Assembly: GCA_030636465.1 (NCBI GenBank)
Contig: DAOVWW010000059.1
Span: 1-7,835 of the forward strand
Reading direction: 5' to 3'
Source of the DNA: Gammaproteobacteria bacterium
Lineage (GTDB): Bacteria; Pseudomonadota; Gammaproteobacteria; BMS3Bbin11
Length of the DNA stretch: 7,835 nt
Shown here: one piece after another, positions 1 through 6,135 of the stretch
Layout of the letters: each line of letters opens with the position of its first letter
Numbering within the stretch: position 1 is the stretch's first letter
The notes under the pieces: model-generated
Database searches by the model: none
What the model saw: the letters and a program-made list of their open reading frames with translations, nothing else
Told to the model about the DNA's origin: nothing
Translations under genes and position numbers: made by a program

Positions 1-2
1 CG

Positions 3-125
3 TCTGTGACAGCTACTACCTTTGCGGTGAATGGTTCTGATGCGGATGCGAAAATTGAGGCAAGGCAAAGTGTTAAAAGAATTATTTGTAATTTCTTTTC
101 TATAGAATTCACACTTTCACCTTAA
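3..125 (+). CDS. Possible C-terminal end of an unidentified gene (5' end outside window)
   Basis: One plus-strand frame is open from the window edge to a TAA at 123-125, giving 40 residues (starting SVTATTFAVNGSDADAKIEA). I do not recognise the protein, and 40 open codons at an edge could occur by chance. It would run convergently towards the comM remnant, so it could be the last gene of whatever DNA now adjoins the broken comM. The last third is AT-rich and the final residues (FFSIEFTLSP) look unlike a typical conserved terminus. Confidence 0.22.
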   Translation, partial: SVTATTFAVNGSDADAKIEARQSVKRIICNFFSIEFTLSP

Positions 126-156
126 CTAATTGATATTATAGAGGAATACATTAGGG

Positions 157-273
157 TTAATTGTACCCAACAATACTCAGTGATGGCAAGCCGTTGGACA
201 GGTGCACTTCTACAAATACCTGTGGGGATACCACTCCATCTGCTGAGCGCGAGTAGATAATTGCGAGAGACAT
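157..273 (-). pseudogene. comM: comM/yifB 5' remnant (Mg-chelatase-like AAA+ ATPase), truncated after about 36 codons
   Basis: A minus-strand frame starts at ATG 273-271 and stops at TAA 159-157, giving 38 residues. It begins MSLAIIYSRS and contains VEVHLSNGLPSLSIVG, the hallmark N-terminus of the YifB/ComM family (typically MSLA-V-SRA...VEVHLSNGLP-F-IVGLP). Intact family members are about 500 residues. They carry an AAA+ Mg-chelatase core, and in naturally competent bacteria ComM is a branch-migration helicase that helps integrate incoming DNA. Here homology ends exactly after IVG; the expected LPET continuation is replaced by Tyr-Asn-stop and AT-rich DNA with no comM similarity. A good Shine-Dalgarno (AAAGGAAAGGA) lies about 10 nt before the ATG, so the start looks genuine. 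ubiK immediately upstream in the same orientation is a common neighbour of yifB. The gene is therefore broken here by insertion or deletion; the remainder could lie outside the window. Confidence 0.8.
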
Positions 274-336
274 AGCTGGAATCCTTTCCTTTGTTGTGTA
301 GTGAACGACATTCCTTGTCGATCCATATTTTCATCT

Positions 337-366
337 AACTGGCAGTCAGGACATGCTCTGCCAGTT
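337..366 (-). terminator. Stem-loop between ubiK and the comM remnant, possible terminator
   Basis: A perfect 9-bp inverted repeat (AACTGGCAG / CTGCCAGTT) encloses a 12-nt loop, starting 8 nt past the ubiK stop codon on the minus strand. Its position suits a ubiK terminator or attenuator ahead of comM. Read on the minus strand the stem is followed by AGATGAAAATATGG, which is not a proper U-tract, so intrinsic termination would be inefficient. On the plus strand it is followed by a somewhat T-richer stretch. Confidence 0.45.
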
Positions 367-373
367 TAAGCTT

Positions 374-616
374 TTATTGTCGCATCTTTTTTTCTAACTC
401 CGCTACCTGAAGTTCTAACTGCTCCAGCTTCTCCCTGGTTCGAAGCAACACACGCTTCTGAACTTCAAACTCTTCATTGCTAACCAGATCCATCTTATCG
501 AAAGCGCTGCTGGCTGCTGCACGAAGGTTGTCTCGAACGGCTGCGGCCAGTCCTGCTGGCAGTGCAGCCTCAAAGAAACGGATAAAGCTTTCGGAGGGTG
601 AGTTCTTATTTTCCAT
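374..616 (-). CDS. ubiK: UbiK (YqiC/BMFP family) ubiquinone biosynthesis accessory factor
   Basis: UbiK is a small coiled-coil protein that helps the cytosolic Ubi complex in aerobic ubiquinone (coenzyme Q8) synthesis by binding UbiJ and lipids. The 80-residue product from ATG 616 has the family layout. An amphipathic N-terminal helix (residues about 8-36, FIRFFEAALPAGLAAAVRDN and onward) is followed by the diagnostic MDLVSNEEFEVQKRVLLRTR segment and a C-terminal heptad coiled coil ending LELQVAELEKKMRQ. Length matches the usual 80-100 residues. Start choice: an in-frame GTG at 637 and ATG at 631 are possible, but neither has a good ribosome site. A sigma-70-like promoter would start transcription near 639, leaving a leader only for the ATG at 616 or 631. 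It is divergent from glnK1 and co-directional with the comM remnant, as in many gammaproteobacteria. Confidence 0.88.
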   Translation of the reverse strand: MENKNSPSESFIRFFEAALPAGLAAAVRDNLRAAASSAFDKMDLVSNEEFEVQKRVLLRTREKLEQLELQVAELEKKMRQ

Positions 617-645
617 AATGGACAGGATCATCCACACTTTTCATA

Positions 646-674
646 ATTAAATCAACTGATTTAGCAAAGTCCAA
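646..674 (-). promoter_or_regulatory. Candidate sigma-70 promoter of ubiK
   Basis: On the minus strand, TTGGAC (674-669) and TTTAAT (651-646) are separated by exactly 17 bp. The -10 box matches the consensus at 5 of 6 positions and the -35 box at 3 of 6. Transcription would begin around 639, about 23 nt before the chosen ubiK ATG. The -35 box sits 2 bp from the upstream NtrC site, so NtrC binding might influence ubiK. Prediction only. Confidence 0.4.
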
Positions 675-676
675 CC

Positions 677-693
677 TGCACCAGATTGGTGAA
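677..693. promoter_or_regulatory. NtrC (GlnG) binding site 1 upstream of glnK1
   Basis: TGCACCAGATTGGTGAA matches the NtrC dyad consensus TGCACC-N5-GGTGCA at 11 of 12 half-site positions. Its centre (685) lies 140 bp upstream of the transcription start predicted from the sigma-54 promoter (about 825). It acts with site 2, 32 bp (about three helical turns) downstream, as a typical NtrC enhancer. Confidence 0.75.
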
Positions 694-708
694 TCCGGCT
701 GCCCTTCT

Positions 709-725
709 TGATATAAGCAGGTGCA
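709..725. promoter_or_regulatory. NtrC binding site 2 (half-site strong) upstream of glnK1
   Basis: A perfect right half-site GGTGCA (720-725) pairs at the correct 5-bp spacing with a degenerate left half TGATAT (709-714). Its centre (717) is 108 bp upstream of the predicted start and 32 bp from site 1. On its own the match is modest; the helical phasing with site 1 is what makes it credible. Confidence 0.55.
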
Positions 726-765
726 AAAAAAGATCCAGACAAGAACATGAAAACCCCTACCTCAT

Positions 766-779
766 TGTTATATATAACA
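766..779. repeat. 14-bp perfect AT-rich palindrome between the enhancer and the promoter
   Basis: TGTTATATATAACA is its own reverse complement and lies at about -59 to -46 from the predicted glnK1 start, between the NtrC sites and the sigma-54 promoter. It could be a regulator site or a flexible TA-rich segment aiding looping. No known regulator consensus is recognised. Confidence 0.4.
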
Positions 780-797
780 CTTTTTACACACACACAA

Positions 798-815
798 TTG
801 GCATGATATCTGCAT
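798..815 (+). promoter_or_regulatory. Sigma-54 (RpoN) -24/-12 promoter of glnK1-amtB1
   Basis: TTGGCATGATATCTGCAT carries the invariant GG (800-801) and GC (812-813) separated by exactly 10 bp. It matches the TTGGCAC-N5-TTGCA consensus with two core mismatches (T for C at 804, C for T at 810). The predicted start is near 825, giving a leader of about 98 nt. With the two NtrC sites upstream, this indicates induction of the glnK1-amtB1 operon under nitrogen limitation by the NtrB/NtrC system. Confidence 0.8.
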
Positions 816-850
816 TAATACAAAACGAGATCACATTATCTACATTTTGA

Positions 851-1261
<411 letters not shown>

Positions 1262-1291
1262 ACGACTTTATCAATAAACGAGGAACTTATT

Positions 1292-2566
1292 GTGGAAGCA
1301 ATTGAAGGTATTAAGAATCTAAGCTACGCGCTGGATACATTTTATTTCCTCATTACCGGTGCACTGGTAATGTGGATGGCAGCTGGTTTTGCCATGCTGG
1401 AAGCCGGTCTGGTTCGATCCAAGAACACGGCTGAAATTTTAACAAAAAATATTGTACTGTTTGCCATAGCAGGCATTATGTATATGCTGATGGGTTACAA
1501 CATCATGTACCCTGCTGACGGTAACGGCTACTTCCCTGCCATTGACCTGTCATTTATGTTTGGTGGCTCTGAAAATGTCCCTGCTGAAGTGTTAGCAACC
1601 GATATAAAAGGCTGGTATGACGGCTCTTATTATTCAGGTATGTCGGACTTCTTCTTCCAGATGGTCTTTGTCGCAACAGCGATGTCTATCGTTTCAGGTG
1701 CTGTCGCTGAACGCATGAAATTATGGGCATTCATGGTATTTGCTGTGGTCATGACCGGCTTCATCTACCCTCTCCAGGGTTACTGGAAATGGGGCGGTGG
1801 TTTCCTTGATGCCATGGGCTTCCAGGATTTCGCTGGATCAGGTGTAGTGCATCTCTGTGGTGCTGCAGCAGCACTTGCAGGTGTACTCTTACTCGGTGCT
1901 CGTAAAGGTAAATACGGACCAAATGGAGAAATTCGAGCCATTCCCGGAGCCAACCTGCCGATGGCTACTCTCGGTACCTTTATCCTGTGGATGGGCTGGT
2001 TCGGTTTCAACGGTGGCTCAGAGCTGATACTGTCAAATGTTGGCGAAGCGAATGCTGTTGCTGCAGTCTTTGTTAACACTAACATGGCCGCTGCTGGCGG
2101 TGTCGTTGCAGGCATCCTGACAGCACGCATGTTGTTCGGCAAAGCTGATCTAACCATGGCATTGAATGGTGCACTGGCTGGCCTTGTTGCTATTACAGCA
2201 GAACCTCTTGCTCCTACGCCTATTGGTGCGACCTTAATCGGCGCGGTCGGTGGTGTGTTAGTCGTATTCGCCATCATCACTATGGACAAGTTGAAAATAG
2301 ATGACCCGGTTGGTGCCATCTCGGTTCATGGTGTAGTCGGCATCTTCGGCCTGATGGTTGTACCAATATTCAACACTGACGCTACTTATGTCACTCAGGC
2401 CACAGGCATGGCTGTTATCTTCGCCTGGTCATTTGGTGCAAGCCTGGTCACCTGGGGCATCATTAAGATGGTCATGGGCATTCGGGTTAGTGCAGAAGAA
2501 GAGTATGAAGGTGTGGATATCGGAGAATGTGGCCTCGAAGCCTATCCGGAGTTCACCAACAAATAG
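1292..2566 (+). CDS. amtB: AmtB1, ammonium transporter (Amt/Mep/Rh family)
   Basis: This inner-membrane trimeric ammonium channel has 424 residues and about eleven predicted transmembrane helices. Conserved features are the twin pore histidines His187 (SGVVHLCG) and His346 (SVHGVVGIFG), Asp179 of the DFAG motif, the WFGFN segment (236-240), and AERMK after helix four. Phe122 (FFFQ) is the likely outer gate residue. There is no cleavable signal peptide: the N-terminus MEAIEGIKNLSYALDTFYF runs straight into the first helix. The stretch at about 71-118 is longer and more polar than in E. coli AmtB. The C-terminal tail keeps the GlnK-contact region (GIRVSAEEEYEGVDI) but ends GECGLEAYPEFTNK, unlike E. 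coli AmtB and the second copy here. The start is GTG with AGGA 7 nt upstream. It is co-transcribed with glnK1 and followed by a strong terminator. Confidence 0.95.
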   Translation: MEAIEGIKNLSYALDTFYFLITGALVMWMAAGFAMLEAGLVRSKNTAEILTKNIVLFAIAGIMYMLMGYNIMYPADGNGYFPAIDLSFMFGGSENVPAEVLATDIKGWYDGSYYSGMSDFFFQMVFVATAMSIVSGAVAERMKLWAFMVFAVVMTGFIYPLQGYWKWGGGFLDAMGFQDFAGSGVVHLCGAAAALAGVLLLGARKGKYGPNGEIRAIPGANLPMATLGTFILWMGWFGFNGGSELILSNVGEANAVAAVFVNTNMAAAGGVVAGILTARMLFGKADLTMALNGALAGLVAITAEPLAPTPIGATLIGAVGGVLVVFAIITMDKLKIDDPVGAISVHGVVGIFGLMVVPIFNTDATYVTQATGMAVIFAWSFGASLVTWGIIKMVMGIRVSAEEEYEGVDIGECGLEAYPEFTNK

Positions 2567-2593
2567 TTTATTCCCTGTTCATTATTGAACTTC

Positions 2594-2619
2594 AGGGGCG
2601 CTACGGCGCCCCTTTTTTT
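2594..2619 (+). terminator. Rho-independent terminator of glnK1-amtB1
   Basis: A perfect 8-bp GC-rich stem (AGGGGCGC / GCGCCCCT) is closed by a C(TACG)G loop, a UNCG-type ultrastable tetraloop in RNA. Seven T residues (2613-2619) follow. It lies 27 nt after the amtB1 stop codon and should separate module 1 from glnK2-amtB2. Confidence 0.93.
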
Positions 2620-2630
2620 GGGGTAAAAAA

Positions 2631-2679
2631 GACTCAAGACCCAAGTTCCAGGTTCCAGGTTCCAGGTTGAACGTCAAAA
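2631..2679 (+). repeat. Degenerate heptamer array (GTTCCAG-type)
   Basis: Seven consecutive 7-bp blocks each start with G: GACTCAA, GACCCAA, three exact GTTCCAG copies (2645-2665), GTTGAAC and GTCAAAA. The array lies directly after the amtB1 terminator and upstream of glnK2. It shares its 7-bp period with the other arrays in this cluster but has a different unit. Confidence 0.75.
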
Positions 2680-2755
2680 ACAGATTTTATCTTTTACTTG
2701 GAACTCCCTAGCCCTTGATACTACCCCTCATTCTAAGGCAAACTCAGCCCCTTAG

Positions 2756-3112
<357 letters not shown>

Positions 3113-3121
3113 CAGCAGAAG

Positions 3122-3163
3122 AAAGGTCAAAGGGAAAAGGAAAAACCCAAAGGTGAAAGACTA
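3122..3163 (+). repeat. Degenerate AAAGG-type heptamer array after glnK2
   Basis: Starting 9 nt after the glnK2 stop, AAAGGTC, AAAGGGA and AAAGGAA (3122-3142) run in strict 7-bp register, followed by more degraded units (AAACCCA, AAGGTGA, AAGACTA). The same AAAGG unit recurs after amtB2. The remaining spacer to amtB2 (3164-3254) shows only a 10-bp palindrome, GGGCATGCCC (3241-3250). Confidence 0.6.
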
Positions 3164-3272
3164 TGGGCTTTAGAGCATCTAGCCGTAACACTATTTCTAT
3201 AAACATCAAAATCTAAAAACAAAATGAATTCACCAAACAGGGGCATGCCCGCTGGATGGGAGGGAGTCTTTT

Positions 3273-4574
3273 ATGAAATTATTTTCAATGCGACTTACGA
3301 GTCTGCTACTTTTATTTGTCAGCCTGCCAGCATTAGCCGAAGAGGCAAGTCTGGACTCAGGTAACTCGGCATGGATACTAACATCAACGGCTCTGGTGCT
3401 GTTTATGACCCTGCCCGGGCTAGCCATGTTTTACGGTGGTCTGGTGCGATCCAAAAATGTTCTTTCTATCCTCATGCAATGTTTTGCCATTGCCGCCATT
3501 TCATCAATATTGTGGTTCGCATTTGGTTACAGCCTGGCATTTACAGAAGGTAATGCCTTTATCGGCAGCTTTGATAAAGCATTTATGGCGGGTATAGGTA
3601 AAGACAGCCTGCAGGGTGATATTCCGGAAAGCCTGTTTATGCTGTTCCAGATGACTTTTGCAATTATTACCCCGGCTCTGGTTATTGGCGGTTTTGCAGA
3701 ACGCATGAAATTCAGCTCTGTACTGCTGTTTAGCGCCATCTGGCTAATCGCTGTCTACGTGCCGGTTACTCACTGGGTCTGGGGCGGGGGCTGGCTAGGC
3801 AGCATGGGTTTATATGACTTTGCCGGCGGCACCGTGGTGCATATAACTGCCGGTGTTGCAGCGCTTGTTGCGGCGATGGTCCTGGGCCCTAGACGTGGCT
3901 TCGGCACAGCGGCGATGATGCCTCACAATATGACCATGACCATCGCTGGTGCAGGCATGCTATGGGTAGGCTGGTTTGGCTTCAATGGCGGCAGCGCCCT
4001 GGCAGCAAATGGTGACGCAGGCATGGCCATGCTGGTCACACACATAGCAGCCGCTGCTGGCGCCCTGTCCTGGATGTTTATTGAATGGATACGCTATGGC
4101 AAGCCTAGCGCCCTGGGCACAGTCACAGGCATGGTTGCAGGTCTGGGTACAATTACCGGTGCTTCAGGCTTTGTCGGTCCTGCAGGAGCTCTGATAATAG
4201 GCATGATTGCCGGTGCAGTTTGCTTCAGTGCAACGACATGGCTTAAAACAGTTATGAAAATAGATGACTCACTGGATGTCTTCCCCGTGCATGGCGTCGG
4301 CGGCATCCTCGGCACCCTGCTTGCCGGTGTATTTTCAGCTACCAGTCTGGGTATTTTCAGCGGTTTCGGATTTGCCGAAGGTATAGAAAGCATGGCCGGC
4401 CAGATGAAAGTTCAGTTCATTGGTGTAATAGCGGTTATCACTTATACAGCAATAGTCAGCTATATCATTCTTAAGCTAGTCAGTCTGATGACCAGTGGCT
4501 TGCGTGTAACAGAAGAGCAGGAAATCCAGGGACTGGATATTCACATGCATGAAGAGCGGGGCTACGACCTTTAA
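3273..4574 (+). CDS. amtB: AmtB2, E. coli-type ammonium transporter with signal peptide
   Basis: The second Amt-family channel has 433 residues. It begins with a cleavable-looking signal peptide (MKLFSMRLTSLLLLFVSLPA, likely cut near LPALA|EE at residue 22), as in E. coli AmtB, followed by eleven helices. Key residues are Phe125 of the FQ gate, Asp182 and His190 (YDFAGGTVVHI), the WFGFNGGSA segment (234-242) and His340 (FPVHGVGGILG). The C-terminal tail GLRVTEEQEIQGLDIHMHEE closely follows the E. coli GlnK-docking tail. The ribosome site GGGAGGGAG lies 6 nt before the ATG; an in-frame ATG at 3288 is less likely. It is only moderately similar to AmtB1, which has no signal peptide and a different tail, so it does not look like a recent duplicate. 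It converges with surA. Confidence 0.95.
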   Translation: MKLFSMRLTSLLLLFVSLPALAEEASLDSGNSAWILTSTALVLFMTLPGLAMFYGGLVRSKNVLSILMQCFAIAAISSILWFAFGYSLAFTEGNAFIGSFDKAFMAGIGKDSLQGDIPESLFMLFQMTFAIITPALVIGGFAERMKFSSVLLFSAIWLIAVYVPVTHWVWGGGWLGSMGLYDFAGGTVVHITAGVAALVAAMVLGPRRGFGTAAMMPHNMTMTIAGAGMLWVGWFGFNGGSALAANGDAGMAMLVTHIAAAAGALSWMFIEWIRYGKPSALGTVTGMVAGLGTITGASGFVGPAGALIIGMIAGAVCFSATTWLKTVMKIDDSLDVFPVHGVGGILGTLLAGVFSATSLGIFSGFGFAEGIESMAGQMKVQFIGVIAVITYTAIVSYIILKLVSLMTSGLRVTEEQEIQGLDIHMHEERGYDL

Positions 4575-4575
4575 A

Positions 4576-4603
4576 TCAGGGGAAAGGTTAAAGGGGAAAG
4601 GAT
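4576..4603 (+). repeat. AAAGG-type heptamer array directly after amtB2
   Basis: Beginning one base after the amtB2 stop codon: TCAGGGG, AAAGGTT, AAAGGGG, AAAGGAT in 7-bp register. It is followed by ATATCCCTTT, which can fold back on AAAGG as a 5-bp hairpin without a U-tract. The unit matches the array after glnK2. Confidence 0.6.
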
Positions 4604-4640
4604 ATCCCTTTGGCCTGTGTCTGCCTAAGCGAATTGCTTA

Positions 4641-4735
4641 TACGGGTTACGGGTTACGGGTTACGGGTTACGGGTTACGGGTTACGGGTTACGGGTTACG
4701 GGTTACGGGTTACGGGTTACGGGTTACGGGTTACG
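4641..4735 (+). repeat. Perfect tandem repeat: TACGGGT x 13 plus a 4-nt partial
   Basis: Thirteen uninterrupted identical 7-bp units (4641-4731) plus TACG (4732-4735), 95 bp in all, sit between the convergent amtB2 and surA. The plus strand carries a GGG run every 7 nt with TTAC spacers, a telomere-like pattern able to form intramolecular G-quadruplexes in DNA or in read-through RNA. It is immediately preceded by an inverted repeat TAAGC/GCTTA (4626-4640). Perfect copies imply recent expansion or homogenisation, and copy number is probably variable between strains. No clear intrinsic terminator for either convergent gene is visible in 4575-4762. Confidence 0.97.
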
Positions 4736-4762
4736 TAAATCATAAAACGTAAAACTAATCTT

Positions 4763-6073
4763 TTAAAGCTCATTCACAGGGATACGATAATTTATATATG
4801 CCTTGTGTTTTAGCTGCTTGAGGAACTGGTCGTACTTTTCTGCCGCTTTGCGCTTGCCTATTTGCTGCCTGATTGAATCGCGGCGCTTCTGTTCGCTGAC
4901 ATCTACGTCCCTTCTATCCAACAGCTGAATCAGATGTACCCCGAACTGGCTCACAACGGGCTGTGATATTTCATTTGGCTTTAGAGCATACATAGACTTC
5001 TCAAAAGGCGCTACAGTGTCGCCCCTGCCCATCCAGCCCAGTTCGCCACCTTTGATGGCACTACCGGTATCTTGAGACAATTCTGTTGCTAAAACGGCAA
5101 AGCTTTCCCCTGCAATTATTTTCTCTCTAATTTTTTGCATTTCAGCTGTAGCATGCTCGAGATCGATTTTACTGGTCGCTTTAAGCAGTATATGCCGTGC
5201 TTTCACCTGTTCAACTAACTGTTGTTTAGTACCTTTAATTTCATTTAATTTTAATAAATGAATCCCACCAGGACTAACCAGGGGCTCACTGATATCCCCT
5301 TCCTTCATGTTTTTTAATGCATCCGCAAAGAGAACTGGCAACTGTTCATCTGATTTCCAGCCTAACGCGCCCCCATCCTCAGCATTGCCAGCTTGTGAAT
5401 AACGGCGAGCGGCGGTAGCAAAACCAATTTGACCGCTTAGTATATCTTGGCGCAGTTTATTTGCACTCTGAGTAGCCTGCTCCAGCTGTGTAGGGGATGG
5501 ATCCTCATTCACTGGCAGCTGAATATTTGATATGTCATAGACACGCCCGGGCTGATTTTGAGATATATTTCTTATGATCCCATCCACTTCACTATCCAGC
5601 ACAGAAATTGAGCCTTTGATATCTCTGTCTATTACCCGCTGTATCAGCATCTGCTCGCTGAGGTTTTTTCTAAAGACAGCCTCACTCATGCCATCTTGCT
5701 TAAGCTGGGCCAGTACCTGCGGCACGGTCAAATTGTTCTGCTTTGCCAGATTCACCATGGCTGCATTGATCATGTCATCTGTAACACGGAGACCTGTTTC
5801 AGCTGCATGCAACTGCAGCAACTTCTCAAATACCAGTTGCTCAAGTACTTTTTCTTTAAGTATTGCATCAGGCGGAGTGGATTCACCGGATGCATTAGCT
5901 TTTGCTCTCATATTCTTAAGAGCCAAATCATACTCGCCATAGGTGATGATGTCGTCGTTCACGACGACCAGAACTCTGTCCAGCATCATCGCCTGAGCAT
6001 TTCCTGCTACTAAAAAGCAGGATACAAACAACATAAGGGTTCCAGCAAACAGGCTGTTGGTGATTTTTAACAT
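4763..6073 (-). CDS. surA: SurA, periplasmic chaperone and peptidyl-prolyl isomerase
   Basis: SurA escorts outer-membrane beta-barrel proteins, LptD included, across the periplasm to the BAM complex. From ATG 6073 the product is 436 residues (E. coli SurA has 428). A signal peptide (1-28, MLKITNSLFAGTLMLFVSCF then LVAGNAQA) precedes the N-terminal chaperone domain (about 29-175, starting LDRVLVVVNDDIIT and including LAKQNNLTVPQVLAQLKQDG). Two parvulin domains follow: the first at about 178-278 (GGALGW, GGIHLLKL) and the second at about 290-386 (VKARHILLK, GGELGW, FGVHLIQLLD). A C-terminal helix rich in Lys/Arg ends YINYRIPVNEL. The frame stays open upstream to an ATG at 6097 and a TTG at 6139 that overlaps the lptD stop; I chose 6073 because it places the signal peptide at the N-terminus. 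It lies 62 nt after lptD, the conserved order. The usual downstream pdxA/rsmA are absent here. Confidence 0.93.
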   Translation of the reverse strand: MLKITNSLFAGTLMLFVSCFLVAGNAQAMMLDRVLVVVNDDIITYGEYDLALKNMRAKANASGESTPPDAILKEKVLEQLVFEKLLQLHAAETGLRVTDDMINAAMVNLAKQNNLTVPQVLAQLKQDGMSEAVFRKNLSEQMLIQRVIDRDIKGSISVLDSEVDGIIRNISQNQPGRVYDISNIQLPVNEDPSPTQLEQATQSANKLRQDILSGQIGFATAARRYSQAGNAEDGGALGWKSDEQLPVLFADALKNMKEGDISEPLVSPGGIHLLKLNEIKGTKQQLVEQVKARHILLKATSKIDLEHATAEMQKIREKIIAGESFAVLATELSQDTGSAIKGGELGWMGRGDTVAPFEKSMYALKPNEISQPVVSQFGVHLIQLLDRRDVDVSEQKRRDSIRQQIGKRKAAEKYDQFLKQLKHKAYINYRIPVNEL

Positions 6074-6135
6074 AGAGATAGTGCCCTGACTAATCATTAA
6101 AACTTGCCCGGATCTGGCCCGCTTCCTGCCTGAGA

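Noticed and set aside
122..334. 70-residue minus-strand reading frame overlapping the comM remnant
   Set aside because: The codons of the comM N-terminus are in a different frame over the same bases and match a known family; this frame matches nothing and has no ribosome site.
650..662. IHF-like AATCAACTGATTT
   Set aside because: One mismatch to a degenerate consensus and located upstream of the NtrC sites instead of between them and the promoter; it overlaps the ubiK -10 region and is most likely chance.
1780..2319. 179-residue minus-strand frame inside amtB1
   Set aside because: Antisense shadow of the codon bias of a membrane-protein gene; its Pro/Ala/Thr-rich product matches no family.
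2699..2713. Sigma-54-like TTGGAACTCCCTAGC upstream of glnK2
   Set aside because: GG and GC are 9 bp apart where 10 is essentially invariant, and no NtrC site lies upstream.
3240..3250. GGGCATGCCC palindrome before amtB2 as terminator or operator
   Set aside because: No loop and no U-tract, only 22 bp before the start codon; a short palindrome of this size is weak evidence for function.
4641..4735. CRISPR array or attachment site in the tandem repeat
   Set aside because: Units are 7 bp with no spacers and no cas genes or integrase nearby; it is a simple microsatellite-type array.
4549..4752. 67-residue plus-strand frame ending in repeated TGYGLRV units
   Set aside because: It is just the 7-bp repeat read through in frame (21 bp per seven residues), overlapping the end of amtB2; it has no independent start signal.
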